This document shows positions 43,404 through 52,335 of a stretch of DNA of 64,000 nucleotides, one piece after another (within the stretch, counting starts at the first letter, position 1; each line of letters starts with the position of its first letter). The position numbers and the translations under genes are program-made. This DNA comes from Bradyrhizobium stylosanthis (GTDB lineage: Bacteria; Pseudomonadota; Alphaproteobacteria; Rhizobiales; Xanthobacteraceae): the NCBI RefSeq assembly GCF_001641335.1, contig NZ_LVEM01000002.1, positions 847,663-911,662 of the forward strand, in the 5' to 3' direction. The notes beneath the pieces are model-generated. The model was given only the letters and a program-made list of their open reading frames with translations. It did no database searches and had not been told where the DNA came from.

Positions 43404-44459
43404 ATGCTGGAAGCCATACGCAGGGCGATGACGTTTCTGCGCCAGAAGCAAATCCTGCATAAGCTTGGAGTTGTGATCAGCGTCGCGGTCATCGGCATCG
43501 CTTGCTATGTGCTCTACCACATGCTGCGCGGCATCGATTTCAACGAAGTCCTCGAAGCGATCAAGAGCACCGAGCCGAGCCAGATCGCGATGGCCGGGCT
43601 TTTCGTCGCCGCAGGCTATTTCACCCTCACATTCTACGATCTGTTCGCCGTGCGCGCGATCGGCCACGCCCACGTGCCCTACCGCATCAACGCGCTCGCC
43701 GCCTTCACCAGCTATTCGATTGGCCACAATGTCGGCGCATCCGTCTTCACCGGCGGTGCGGTGCGCTATCGCATCTATTCGGCCTATGGGCTGAACGCGA
43801 TCGACGTCGCCAAGATCTGCTTCCTTGCCGGCCTGACCTTCTGGCTCGGCAACGCCGCCGTGCTCGGCCTCGGCATCTCCTACCATCCGGAGGCAGCGGC
43901 CTCGATCGACCAGCTCCCGGCATGGCTGAACCGGACGCTGGCGCTGATGATCATCGTGGCGCTGATCGGCTATGTGGTCTGGGTCTGGACCCAGCCGCGC
44001 GTGGTCGGCCGCGGGCCCTGGACCGTGGTGCTGCCGGGCGGCCCGCTGACGCTGCTCCAGATCGCCATCGGCATCATCGACCTCGGCTTCTGCGCGCTCG
44101 CGATGTATGTGCTGGTCCCGGACGAGCCCAATCTCGGCTTCGTCGTGGTCGCCGTGATCTTCGTCTCGGCCACCCTGCTCGGCTTCGCCAGCCATTCGCC
44201 CGGAGGCCTCGGCGTGTTCGACGCGGCCATGCTGGTCGGCCTCTGGCAAATGGACCGCGAGGAGCTGCTCGGCGGCATGCTCCTGTTCCGCGTGCTCTAT
44301 TATCTGTCCCCCTTCGTCATATCTGTAATCTTGCTGACGTTTCGCGAAGTTATAATCGGGGCCCGATCGAAGCGTTTGCAGCAGGCGGCGCTCAAGCTTG
44401 ACCCCGGTCCGGCCCGTGAAGCCGCCTATGTGAGAGAGCGCAGCGATAGCGGCGCCTGA
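43404..44459 (+). CDS. Lysylphosphatidylglycerol synthase transmembrane-region (UPF0104) family protein
   Basis: 351-residue inner-membrane protein with about eight hydrophobic segments, related to the flippase domain of MprF (UPF0104/YbhN family). Typical segments are FTSYSIGHNVGASVFTGGAV and GFASHSPGGLGVFDAAML. There is no synthase domain, so it does not itself aminoacylate lipids. The family is implicated in lipid translocation or membrane organisation. It starts with ATG 43404 directly after the stop of a spurious frame. Confidence 0.87.
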   Translation: MLEAIRRAMTFLRQKQILHKLGVVISVAVIGIACYVLYHMLRGIDFNEVLEAIKSTEPSQIAMAGLFVAAGYFTLTFYDLFAVRAIGHAHVPYRINALAAFTSYSIGHNVGASVFTGGAVRYRIYSAYGLNAIDVAKICFLAGLTFWLGNAAVLGLGISYHPEAAASIDQLPAWLNRTLALMIIVALIGYVVWVWTQPRVVGRGPWTVVLPGGPLTLLQIAIGIIDLGFCALAMYVLVPDEPNLGFVVVAVIFVSATLLGFASHSPGGLGVFDAAMLVGLWQMDREELLGGMLLFRVLYYLSPFVISVILLTFREVIIGARSKRLQQAALKLDPGPAREAAYVRERSDSGA

Positions 44460-44470
44460 CCGGCGCCAAG

Positions 44471-44544
44471 GTCCAAAGACAAGTTCCGAAGACAAGTCCC
44501 AGGACACGACCCCAGACACAGCTCACGGGGCAAGTCCTCCAGGA
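44471..44544 (+). repeat. Degenerate 12-14-base tandem repeat upstream of phoR
   Basis: Successive units resembling GTCCAAAGACAA, GTTCCGAAGACAA, GTCCCAGGACAC, GACCCCAGACAC and a further GGGGCAAGTCC occupy the leader before phoR. The pattern is weak but repeated five to six times. No function assigned. Confidence 0.4.
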
Positions 44545-44557
44545 GAAGCCCGCCCAG

Positions 44558-45856
44558 ATGGCGATTGACGCCCCTTCTTCTCCCGCCGCCACGCCCTGGT
44601 CCGACCGGCTGCGGCACTCGACCGTCATCCTGATCGCCGCGGCGCTGGCGCTGTCGGTGGTGGTCTCGCTCGGCGAATTGTCGGTCCTGCATGCCGTTGC
44701 GGTGTTCTTCTGCATCGCCGCCGCGGCGCTGATCCCCTGGCGGCTGCACGATACCGCCGCCTCTCGCGACGATGTCCGCCGCATCAACCCGGTCGAGAGC
44801 GCTGCGGTCGCCGCGGTCGTCGCCGGCATGCCCGATCCTGCGGTGCTGCTCGACCGCGCCGGGCGCGTCATCCACCTCAATGCTGCCGCGGCCCAGCTCG
44901 CGCCGGCGCTGCGCCGGAACGAGCTCGCCCAGTTCGCGCTGCGCTCGCCGGAGATCATAACCGCGCTGCGCGAGTCGATCGCGACCACCGAGCCGCGGCG
45001 CGCGACCTATCTCGATCATGTCCCGGTTGATCGCTGGATGGAGCTGATCATCACGCCGGTGCCGGTGCCGACCACCTTCGGCGGGGCCGACAAATGCATG
45101 CTGATGACCTTCCACGACCAGACGCCGCTGCGCCGGGTCGAGGAGATGCGGGCCGACTTCGTCGCCAATGCCAGCCACGAGCTGCGCACCCCGCTGGCCG
45201 CCCTGTCGGGTTTCATCGACACGCTGCAGGGCCAGGCCAAGGACGATCCCAAGGCGCGGGAGCGCTTCCTGGGCATCATGCACAACCAGGCCACCCGCAT
45301 GGCGCGCCTGATCGACGATCTGCTGTCGCTGTCGCGGGTCGAGCTGTCGGCCCATGTCCGGCCGGACACCCTGGTCGATCTGCTGCCGATCATCCGCCAG
45401 GTCGCGGACGGCCTGGAGCCGCTGGCGCGCGAGCGCCAGGTCGAGGTCGAGATCCACCTGCCGGACCCGCCGGTGATGATCGCGGGCGACCGCGAGGAGC
45501 TGCTCCGCCTGTTCGAGAACCTGATCGAGAATGCGCTCAAATACGGCGCCTCGGGCGGACGTGTCATCGTGTCGCTGACCTCGGGCGGCGCTACCGAGGG
45601 AACCCAGGAAATCCGCGTCATGGTCCGGGATTTCGGTCCCGGCATCGCGCCCGAGCACCTGCCGCGGCTGACCGAGCGGTTCTACCGGGTCGATGTCGGC
45701 GACAGCCGCTCGCAGGGTGGAACCGGACTCGGATTATCGCTGGTGAAACATATTCTTAACCGGCATCGCGGCCGGCTTTTGATCGAAAGTGTGCCCCGCC
45801 AGGGTGCCACCTTCACCGCCTGTTTTCCCCAGGTCAAGGCTCCTGCCGCAGCCTGA
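44558..45856 (+). CDS. phoR: Phosphate-regulon sensor histidine kinase
   Basis: 432-residue membrane histidine kinase. Two N-terminal hydrophobic segments (about residues 20-62) are followed by a PAS-like domain (MPDPAVLLDRAGRVIHLNAAA, about 91-111). The phosphoacceptor box NASHELRTPLAALSGF lies near residue 205, with a C-terminal ATPase carrying LIENALKYG, DFGPGIAPEH and GGTGLGLSLVKHI. It phosphorylates PhoB when phosphate is scarce. The kinase gene leads the locus and is separated from phoB by the whole pst operon and phoU, the usual rhizobial arrangement. Confidence 0.94.
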   Translation: MAIDAPSSPAATPWSDRLRHSTVILIAAALALSVVVSLGELSVLHAVAVFFCIAAAALIPWRLHDTAASRDDVRRINPVESAAVAAVVAGMPDPAVLLDRAGRVIHLNAAAAQLAPALRRNELAQFALRSPEIITALRESIATTEPRRATYLDHVPVDRWMELIITPVPVPTTFGGADKCMLMTFHDQTPLRRVEEMRADFVANASHELRTPLAALSGFIDTLQGQAKDDPKARERFLGIMHNQATRMARLIDDLLSLSRVELSAHVRPDTLVDLLPIIRQVADGLEPLARERQVEVEIHLPDPPVMIAGDREELLRLFENLIENALKYGASGGRVIVSLTSGGATEGTQEIRVMVRDFGPGIAPEHLPRLTERFYRVDVGDSRSQGGTGLGLSLVKHILNRHRGRLLIESVPRQGATFTACFPQVKAPAAA

Positions 45857-45860
45857 AACT

Positions 45861-45880
45861 CAAGCGATTTCAATCGCTTG
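45861..45880 (+). terminator. Hairpin between phoR and pstS
   Basis: Perfect 9-bp inverted repeat CAAGCGATT-TC-AATCGCTTG five bases after the phoR stop. It lacks a T-run, so termination may be weak. It lies just upstream of the Pho box, separating the two transcription units. Confidence 0.5.
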
Positions 45881-45883
45881 TTG

Positions 45884-45901
45884 CTGTCATCCGACTGTCA
45901 C
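45884..45901 (+). promoter_or_regulatory. Pho box for pstS
   Basis: CTGTCATCCGACTGTCAC is two 7-bp direct repeats (CTGTCAT and CTGTCAC) separated by four bases, matching the PhoB-binding consensus. It lies 100 bases upstream of the pstS start. Confidence 0.92.
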
Positions 45902-46000
45902 GAAACCTTCGTAAAAGCACAGCCGTCTGCTCCTAAAGGGGCGGCGCGGGGAGCGCGATCGGGCGCGGATGGCGCTTCGCTCCCCTGTATGGAGACCAGC

Positions 46001-47014
46001 ATGAATTTCATCAAAACGATCGTCGCTGCCGGCTTGGTCGCCGCAACGACGACGGCGGCCTTTGCCGCCGATATCACGGGTGCCGGTGCGACATTCCCGT
46101 TCCCGATCTATTCCAAGTGGGCTGACGCCTACAAGAAGGAGACCGGCAACGGTCTGAACTACCAGTCGATCGGCTCGGGCGGCGGCATCAAGCAGATCCA
46201 GGCCAAGACCGTGACCTTCGGCGCCAGCGACGCGCCGCTCAAGGCCGAGCAGCTCGAGAAGGACGGCCTCGTCCAGTGGCCGATGGTGATGGGCGCCATC
46301 GTTCCCGTCGTCAACATCGAGGGCGTGAAGCCCGGTGAGATGGTGTTCGACGGCGAGACCCTCGCCAACATCTATCTCGGCAAGATCACCAAGTGGGACG
46401 ACGCCGCGATCAAGAAGCTCAATCCGAACGTGAAGCTGCCGTCGGAGGCGATCACCGTCGTCCGCCGCTCGGACGGTTCGGGCACCACCTTCAACTTCAC
46501 CAACTACCTCTCCAAGGCCTCGGCCGACTGGAAGAGCAAGGTCGGTGAGGGCACCGCGGTCGAGTGGCCGGTCGGCGTCGGTGCCAAGGGCAACGAAGGC
46601 GTGTCGGGCAACATCAGCCAGACCAAGAACTCGATCGGTTACGTCGAGTATGCCTATGCCAAGCAGAACAAGCTGACCTACACCGGTCTCGTCAACAAGG
46701 CCGGCAAGCCGGTGCAGCCGACCGTCGAGGCCTTCCAGGCGGCCGCCTCCAACGCCGACTGGGCCAAGGCTCCCGGCTACTACGTCATCCTGACCGACCA
46801 GCCCGGCGAGAAGTCCTGGCCGATCACGGCTGCGACCTTCATCCTCATGCACAAGGACGCCACCGACAAGGCGGCCTCGCAGGAAGCCATCAAGTTCTTC
46901 CGCTGGGCCTTCAAGAACGGCGGCAAGGCGGCCGAGGAGCTCGACTACATCCCGATGCCCGAGGGCGTCGTGACCCTGATCGAGAAGACCTGGGCTGCCG
47001 AGATCAAGAGCTAA
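46001..47014 (+). CDS. pstS: Phosphate ABC transporter substrate-binding protein
   Basis: 337-residue periplasmic phosphate receptor. The signal peptide ends AAFA/ADI and the mature start is [20 protein letters not shown]. Phosphate-contact motifs are [17 protein letters not shown] and [19 protein letters not shown] 46001 is preceded by GGAGA with five-base spacing. First gene downstream of a consensus Pho box, so it is induced by PhoB under phosphate starvation. Confidence 0.96.
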   Translation: MNFIKTIVAAGLVAATTTAAFAADITGAGATFPFPIYSKWADAYKKETGNGLNYQSIGSGGGIKQIQAKTVTFGASDAPLKAEQLEKDGLVQWPMVMGAIVPVVNIEGVKPGEMVFDGETLANIYLGKITKWDDAAIKKLNPNVKLPSEAITVVRRSDGSGTTFNFTNYLSKASADWKSKVGEGTAVEWPVGVGAKGNEGVSGNISQTKNSIGYVEYAYAKQNKLTYTGLVNKAGKPVQPTVEAFQAAASNADWAKAPGYYVILTDQPGEKSWPITAATFILMHKDATDKAASQEAIKFFRWAFKNGGKAAEELDYIPMPEGVVTLIEKTWAAEIKS

Positions 47015-47093
47015 GGCACTCCCCGTCCCGGACGGGGTGCCGGGATGATCCAAGACCTCCGCTCCGGATCGGCATCGCGCCAGATCCGGAGCG
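47015..47093 (+). promoter_or_regulatory. Two intercistronic hairpins between pstS and pstC
   Basis: First stem from GGCACTCCCCGTCC to GGACGGGGTGCC (47015-47041). Second stem is perfect, CGCTCCGGATC (47060-47070) with GATCCGGAGCG (47083-47093). They sit where a stabilising or partially terminating structure would give excess binding protein over membrane components. Confidence 0.6.
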
Positions 47094-47138
47094 CGCCACC
47101 AACAACAAGCATGTATAAAACGGCTACAGGGGATCGGC

Positions 47139-48137
47139 GTGGCTGAGATGGCTGTCGAGAGCAACGTAATTGATGCTGCCGGACCGTATGACCGCGCCAA
47201 GGCCTTGAGCGCGTTCAAGCTCGGCGATCTCACCTTCTACTGGATCACGCGGCTGTCCGCGATTTCGGTGCTGCTCATTCTCGGCGGCATCATCCTCTCG
47301 CTGATCGTCGGCGCCTTCCCGGCGATCAAGGAATACGGCTTCGCCTTCCTGTGGACGCAGCGCTGGGCGCCGTCGGCCGATCCGCCCGTGCTCGGCGCGC
47401 TCGGGCCGATGTACGGCACGCTCGTCACCTCCTTCATCGCGATGCTGATCGCCATCCCGGTCGGTCTCGGCATTGCGATCTTCCTCACCGAGCTCTGCCC
47501 GCAATGGCTGCGCCGCCCGATCGGCATGGCGGTCGAGCTGCTCGCCGGCATTCCCTCGATCATCTACGGCATGTGGGGCTTCTTCGTGCTGGGCCCGTTC
47601 CTGGCCAACACCTTCCAGCCCTTCATGATCAAGATTTTCGACGGCGTCCCCGTGCTGGGTGCGATCTTCGCGGGTCCCCCGTCCTATCTCAGCCTGTTCA
47701 ACGCCGCGCTGATCCTCGCCATCATGGTGCTGCCCTTCATCACCTCGATCTCGGTCGACGTGTTCAAGACCGTGCCGCCGGTGCTGAAGGAAGCCGCCTA
47801 CGGCGTCGGCTGCACCACCTGGGAAGTCGTCCGCAGCGTGGTGATCCCCTACACCCGCGTCGGCATCATCGGTGGCGTCATGCTGGCGCTGGGCCGCGCG
47901 CTCGGCGAGACCATGGCGGTGACCTTCATCATCGGCAACTCGTTCCGCATCTCATCGTCGATCTTCGCCCCGGGCACCACGATCTCGGCGGCGATCGCGT
48001 CCGAGTTCGCCGAGAGCGACGGCCTGCACCAGTCCGGCCTGATCCTGCTCGGCCTGCTGCTGTTCGTGCTGACGTTCTTCGTGCTCGCAGCCGCGCGGCT
48101 GATGCTGCTGCGCCTTGAAAAGAAGGCGGGGAAGTGA
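47139..48137 (+). CDS. pstC: Phosphate ABC transporter permease PstC
   Basis: 332-residue inner-membrane permease. It has about six membrane helices, the [20 protein letters not shown] first helix, the [20 protein letters not shown] motif and the EAA loop [15 protein letters not shown]. Translation starts at GTG 47139 with AGGGGAT upstream; ATG 47148 is a less likely alternative. Pairs with PstA. Confidence 0.95.
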   Translation: MAEMAVESNVIDAAGPYDRAKALSAFKLGDLTFYWITRLSAISVLLILGGIILSLIVGAFPAIKEYGFAFLWTQRWAPSADPPVLGALGPMYGTLVTSFIAMLIAIPVGLGIAIFLTELCPQWLRRPIGMAVELLAGIPSIIYGMWGFFVLGPFLANTFQPFMIKIFDGVPVLGAIFAGPPSYLSLFNAALILAIMVLPFITSISVDVFKTVPPVLKEAAYGVGCTTWEVVRSVVIPYTRVGIIGGVMLALGRALGETMAVTFIIGNSFRISSSIFAPGTTISAAIASEFAESDGLHQSGLILLGLLLFVLTFFVLAAARLMLLRLEKKAGK

Positions 48138-48138
48138 C

Positions 48139-48984
48139 ATGAACCCGATCTACGCACGCCGCCGCCGCAAGGACATCGTGATCCGCGGGCTCTGCATCGC
48201 CGCCGCCGCCTTCGGCGTCACCTGGCTCGCGCTGATCCTGGCGACGTTGCTCTACAACGGCATCGCCGGCCTGAACCTGGATCTGTTCATCGCAGATACG
48301 CCGCCTCCGGGCTCGACCGAAGGCGGCCTGCGCAACGCGATCGTCGGTTCGCTGATCATGACCGTGATCGGCGTCGGCATCGGCGCTCCGCTCGGCCTGT
48401 TCGCCGGCACCTATCTCGCCGAGTACGGCCGCAACGACCGTCTGACCTCGGTGATCCGCTTCATCAACGACATCCTGCTCTCGGCGCCGTCGATCATCAT
48501 CGGCCTGTTCATCTACGGTGCGGTGGTGGTGCCGATGCGCGGCTTCTCGGCGATCGCCGGCAGCCTCGCGCTGGCCGTCATCGTCATCCCGGTGGTGCTG
48601 CGCACGACCGAGGACATGCTGCTGCTGGTGCCGAACGCGCTGCGCGAGGCGGCTTCCGCGCTCGGCCTGCCGCGCTCGCTGGTGATCAAGCGCATCGCCT
48701 ATCGTGCGGCCCGCTCGGGCCTCATCACCGGCGTGCTGCTCGCCACCGCCCGCGTCGCCGGCGAGACCGCGCCGCTGCTGTTCACCGCGCTGTCGAACCA
48801 GTTCTTCAGCCTCGGCTTGAACAAGACGATGGCGAACCTGCCGGTCACCATCAACAACTTCGTCCAGAGCCCCTACGCCTATTGGAAGCAGCTCGCCTGG
48901 AGCGGCGCGCTGCTGATCACGATCACCGTGCTTGCCCTGAACATTGGCGCGCGCATCCTCGGCGCCGAGAGGACTGCAAAATGA
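48139..48984 (+). CDS. pstA: Phosphate ABC transporter permease PstA
   Basis: 281-residue permease subunit with about six hydrophobic helices and the EAA loop [23 protein letters not shown] 48139 lies one base after the pstC stop and is preceded by GGGGAAG; the upstream in-frame ATG within pstC is rejected. Its stop overlaps the pstB start by 4 bp. Confidence 0.95.
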   Translation: MNPIYARRRRKDIVIRGLCIAAAAFGVTWLALILATLLYNGIAGLNLDLFIADTPPPGSTEGGLRNAIVGSLIMTVIGVGIGAPLGLFAGTYLAEYGRNDRLTSVIRFINDILLSAPSIIIGLFIYGAVVVPMRGFSAIAGSLALAVIVIPVVLRTTEDMLLLVPNALREAASALGLPRSLVIKRIAYRAARSGLITGVLLATARVAGETAPLLFTALSNQFFSLGLNKTMANLPVTINNFVQSPYAYWKQLAWSGALLITITVLALNIGARILGAERTAK

Positions 48985-49802
48985 CCGACCTTTCCGTATC
49001 CGTGAGTTCGAACGCCCATCTGGCTTCGCAGCAGGTGCTGCCGGAAGCGCCCGCCAAGGTGACGGTGCGCAACCTCAACTTCTATTACGGCGAGCACCAC
49101 GCGCTGAAGAACATCAACCTGACGCTCGGTACCAACCGCGTCACGGCATTCATCGGTCCGTCGGGCTGCGGCAAGTCCACCCTGCTGCGCATCTTCAACC
49201 GGATGTACGATCTCTATCCGGGCCAGCGCGTCACCGGTCAGCTCATGCTCGACCAGACCAACATTCTCGACCCCAAGCTGGACCTCAACCTGCTGCGCGC
49301 CCGCGTCGGCATGGTGTTCCAGAAGCCGACGCCGTTCCCGATGACGATCTACGAGAACATCGCCTTCGGCATCCGTCTCTATGAGAAGATCTCGAAGTCC
49401 GAGATGGACGACCGGGTCGAGAAGGCGCTGCGCGGCGGCGCGCTGTGGAACGAGGTCAAGGACAAGCTCAACGCCTCCGGCCTGTCGCTCTCCGGCGGCC
49501 AGCAGCAGCGCCTCTGCATCGCCCGCACCGTCGCGGTGCGGCCCGAGGTGATCCTGTTCGACGAGCCCTGCTCGGCGCTCGACCCGATCTCGACCGCCAA
49601 GGTCGAGGAGCTGATCCAGGAACTGTCCGAGAACTACACGATCGCGATCGTCACCCACAACATGCAGCAGGCGGCGCGCGTCTCCGACAAGACTGCCTTC
49701 ATGTATCTCGGCGAGCTGATCGAGTTCGACGACACCAGCAAGATCTTCACGTCGCCGACCGATCGGCGCACGCAGGATTACATCACCGGCCGGTTCGGCT
49801 GA
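48981..49802 (+). CDS. pstB: Phosphate ABC transporter ATP-binding protein
   Basis: 273-residue ATPase with Walker [10 protein letters not shown], the Pst-specific [20 protein letters not shown], signature [13 protein letters not shown] and Walker [18 protein letters not shown] 48981 overlaps the pstA stop. Energises phosphate import through PstAC and also signals phosphate status to PhoR through PhoU. Confidence 0.96.
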   Translation: MTDLSVSVSSNAHLASQQVLPEAPAKVTVRNLNFYYGEHHALKNINLTLGTNRVTAFIGPSGCGKSTLLRIFNRMYDLYPGQRVTGQLMLDQTNILDPKLDLNLLRARVGMVFQKPTPFPMTIYENIAFGIRLYEKISKSEMDDRVEKALRGGALWNEVKDKLNASGLSLSGGQQQRLCIARTVAVRPEVILFDEPCSALDPISTAKVEELIQELSENYTIAIVTHNMQQAARVSDKTAFMYLGELIEFDDTSKIFTSPTDRRTQDYITGRFG

Positions 49803-49813
49803 GGAGACGGGAC

Positions 49814-50530
49814 ATGGGTTCTGAACATACCGCAAAAGCCTTCGACACCGACCTCCAGGAGCTCACCCGCCTGGTCGCCGAGATGGGCGGCATCGCCGAG
49901 CGCATGATCGTCGATTCCGTCGGCGCGCTGATCCGCCGCGATGTCGCGCTCGGCCAGCGCGTCGTCACCATCGACGCCGAGCTCGACGCGCTCCAGAAGA
50001 AGATCGAGGAACGTGCCGTTCTCACCATCGCCCGCCGCCAGCCGATGGCGGTAGACCTGCGCGAGATCGTCGGCGCCATGCGCGTCGCGACCGATCTCGA
50101 GCGCATCGGCGACCTCGCCAAGAACATGGGCAAGCGCGTCGCGGCGCTGGAGACGGACTTCCATCCGCTCAAGCTGTTCCGCGGCCTGGAACACATGACC
50201 GACCTCGTGCAGCAGCAGGTCAAGTCGGTGCTGGACGCCTATGCCGCGCACGATCTGCCGGCGGCGATGGCGGTGTGGAAGGGCGACGAGGAAGTCGACG
50301 CCATCTGCACCTCGCTGTTCCGCGAGCTCCTCACGTACATGATGGAGGATCCGCGCAACATCTCGTTCTGCATCCACCTGATGTTCTGCGCCAAGAACAT
50401 CGAGCGCATCGGCGACCACGCCACCAACATCGCCGAGACCGTGTTCTACATGATCGAGGGCCAGGCGATCACCGACAAGCGGCCGAAGGGCGACATGACG
50501 ACCTTCGCCACGACGGTTCCGAATACCTGA
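49814..50530 (+). CDS. phoU: Phosphate signalling complex protein PhoU
   Basis: 238-residue helical protein with two PhoU domains, each bearing a metal-site motif: ATDLERIGDLAKNMGKR (about residues 93-109) and AKNIERIGDHATNIAE (about 196-211). It starts 11 bases after pstB with GAGGAGACGGG upstream. It couples Pst transporter state to inhibition of PhoR. Confidence 0.95.
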   Translation: MGSEHTAKAFDTDLQELTRLVAEMGGIAERMIVDSVGALIRRDVALGQRVVTIDAELDALQKKIEERAVLTIARRQPMAVDLREIVGAMRVATDLERIGDLAKNMGKRVAALETDFHPLKLFRGLEHMTDLVQQQVKSVLDAYAAHDLPAAMAVWKGDEEVDAICTSLFRELLTYMMEDPRNISFCIHLMFCAKNIERIGDHATNIAETVFYMIEGQAITDKRPKGDMTTFATTVPNT

Positions 50531-50552
50531 AGACTTAAGGAGCGACGACACC

Positions 50553-51260
50553 ATGGGCGCACGCATTATGGTGGTTGAGGACGAGGAAGCTCTGACCGAG
50601 CTTCTGCGCTACAACCTCGAAGGCGACGGCTATGACGTCGAGACGGTGATGCGCGGCGACGATGCCGACACCCGTCTCAAGGAACATATTCCCGATCTGA
50701 TCGTGCTCGACTGGATGCTGCCGGGCCTGTCAGGCATCGAGCTGTGCCGGCGGCTGCGGACCCGCCCCGAGACCAAGCAGCTCCCGATCATCATGCTCAC
50801 CGCGCGCGGCGAGGAGAGCGAGCGGGTGCGCGGGCTTGCCACCGGCGCCGACGACTACATCGTCAAGCCGTTCTCGGTGCCGGAGCTGCTGGCGCGCGTG
50901 AAAGGCCTCTTGCGCCGCGCCAGCCCCGAGCGGCTCGCCACCGTGCTCGCCTATGGCGACATCGAGCTCGATCGCGACAAGCGCCGCGTCGCGCGCTCGG
51001 GCCGGCCGATCGATCTCGGTCCGACCGAATATCGCCTGCTGGAGTTCTTCCTGGAGCATCCGGGCCGCGTGTTCTCGCGCGAGCAGCTGCTCGACAGCGT
51101 CTGGGGCCGCGACATCTACATCGACGAGCGCACCGTCGACGTCCATATCGGGCGCCTGCGCAAGCTGCTCAATCTCGGCCGCGAGCAGGACCCGATCCGC
51201 ACCGTCCGCGGTGCGGGCTACGCGCTCGACGACCGCTTTGCGAAAGCCGAGCAGACCTGA
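50553..51260 (+). CDS. phoB: Phosphate regulon response regulator PhoB
   Basis: 235-residue OmpR-type response regulator. The receiver domain has acidic pocket VVEDEEALTELL, phospho-acceptor Asp in LIVLDWMLPG (about residue 53) and the conserved KPFSVPELLAR. The C-terminal winged helix has GPTEYRLLEFFLEHPGRVFS and VDVHIGRLRKLL. Last gene of the locus, followed by a strong terminator. Confidence 0.96.
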   Translation: MGARIMVVEDEEALTELLRYNLEGDGYDVETVMRGDDADTRLKEHIPDLIVLDWMLPGLSGIELCRRLRTRPETKQLPIIMLTARGEESERVRGLATGADDYIVKPFSVPELLARVKGLLRRASPERLATVLAYGDIELDRDKRRVARSGRPIDLGPTEYRLLEFFLEHPGRVFSREQLLDSVWGRDIYIDERTVDVHIGRLRKLLNLGREQDPIRTVRGAGYALDDRFAKAEQT

Positions 51261-51283
51261 GAGCGGCTTCAGGCAAGCCAAAT

Positions 51284-51312
51284 AAAAAGCGCGCCACATG
51301 GCGCGCTTTTTT
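51284..51312 (+). terminator. Rho-independent terminator after phoB
   Basis: AAAAAGCGCGCC-ACAT-GGCGCGC followed by six T. The 7-bp GC stem extends into A/T pairs, giving a textbook intrinsic terminator; the A-run on the left lets it also act on transcripts from the right. Confidence 0.93.
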
Positions 51313-51367
51313 ATGCCTCGATCATCGTCCCGGCCTCACGTCGGGACGGTGTCGCTTAAAACCGTGC

Positions 51368-51880
51368 TCAGCGCGTGCCGGGCTTGGCCGGCGCGCGCCG
51401 GCGATCCGCGGCGGGCTGATAGGCCACGCGCGAGTGCTGCGCGCAGTAGGGCAGGCCCGAGAGCGCCTTGCCGCCGCAGAAGAAGAAATCCGGGCTCGAG
51501 GGATCGCCGATCGGCCAGTGGCAGGTCGCCTCGTTCAGCTCCAGCAGCGACAGCCGCTGGCTCATCGGCACCACGTTGTCGTAGGTCACGGGCTCCGCCT
51601 CGACCTCGACCTCGAAGGCTTGCGCCAGCGCGGTGTTGCCGCGGGCGATGGGGCGGCTGACCCGCATCATGTGCTGCGCGGGACGCGCCTTGCGCGGCCG
51701 CGGAGCTGCCGAGGAGGGGCTCTTGGCGCGGCCGGACAGGCCGAGCCTGTGCACTTTGCCGATCACGGCATTACGGGTCACGTTGCCGAGCTCGGCTGCG
51801 ATCTGGCTGGCCGACAAGCCGGCCTCCCAGAGCTTTTTCAACTGCTCGACGCGATCGTCGGACCAGGTCAAAACCGTCAT
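51368..51880 (-). CDS. gcrA: Cell-cycle regulator GcrA
   Basis: 170-residue GcrA-family protein. The N-terminal DNA-binding domain reads TWSDDRVEQLKKLWEAGLSA and then NVTRNAVIGKVHRLGLSGRA, the canonical GcrA helix-turn-helix. The C-terminal domain has CHWPIGDP and FFCGGKALSGLPYCAQHSRV, which binds sigma-70. GcrA activates promoters carrying CcrM-methylated GANTC sites in alphaproteobacteria. It is divergent from argD; four GANTC sites lie in the shared region. Confidence 0.94.
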   Translation of the reverse strand: MTVLTWSDDRVEQLKKLWEAGLSASQIAAELGNVTRNAVIGKVHRLGLSGRAKSPSSAAPRPRKARPAQHMMRVSRPIARGNTALAQAFEVEVEAEPVTYDNVVPMSQRLSLLELNEATCHWPIGDPSSPDFFFCGGKALSGLPYCAQHSRVAYQPAADRRRAPAKPGTR

Positions 51881-52201
51881 TGCACCCTTTCCCTCGCCGC
51901 GCGGCTGCCGTCCTGGCGCCCTGCGGCGAATGCCTAAGCCTCGAAAAACCCGTGCCGCCAGAATCCCTTAAGGCTCGCCGGGCGTAACCAGAACGCCCGA
52001 ACGTCTACGCCGGTACATGAGGACTTAGAGGATCAGAACTGCTGCACGAGATGTCGTATCTGACAAGCCAAACGCTACAATATGGCGTGACTCACGCGCA
52101 AGAGTCCGCCGACTCGCTTCCACATGTTCCGTGGCTAAAACCGCGCTAATTCGGCACCGCAAGACTACGGATTCAGCGTTTCGCGAGGCTTTCGGGCGGC
52201 A
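51881..52201. promoter_or_regulatory. gcrA-argD intergenic region with clustered GANTC sites
   Basis: Four CcrM-type GANTC sites occur within 86 bases: 52089 (GACTC), 52102 (GAGTC), 52111 (GACTC) and 52170 (GATTC). By the composition of this DNA only about one is expected per 300 bases. The cluster probably marks cell-cycle-dependent control of gcrA, argD or both. The rest of the stretch shows no other recognisable element. Confidence 0.55.
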
Positions 52202-52230
52202 TTGACACCCGTTCTACCCGGCATAAGATA
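52202..52230 (+). promoter_or_regulatory. Sigma-70-type promoter of argD
   Basis: TTGACA (52202-52207) and TAAGAT (52224-52229) with a 16-base spacer, giving a predicted transcription start near 52237. Confidence 0.65.
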
Positions 52231-52235
52231 GTGTC

Positions 52236-52262
52236 ACGTGCCGCCCTTAAAAGGCGGCACGT
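52236..52262 (+). promoter_or_regulatory. 5'-end hairpin in the argD leader
   Basis: Perfect 10-bp stem ACGTGCCGCC / GGCGGCACGT with a 7-base loop CTTAAAA, beginning at the predicted transcription start and followed by TTCGTTTT. It could protect the 5' end or act as an early attenuator for argDF. Confidence 0.6.
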
Positions 52263-52335
52263 TTCGTTTTCCGGGCTGGTCAATGGTGCGCTGCGTGAGC
52301 GCGCCCGGGCCGTCCTCAACATTCAAGTGATCGTC

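Noticed and set aside
44426..45658. Minus-strand open frame opposite phoR
   Set aside because: Shadow of the histidine kinase gene, low-complexity Arg/Asp/Gln-rich translation.
52231..52335. N-terminal extension of argD
   Set aside because: It would begin within the predicted promoter/leader hairpin; [12 protein letters not shown] at 52336 is the normal ArgD N-terminus.
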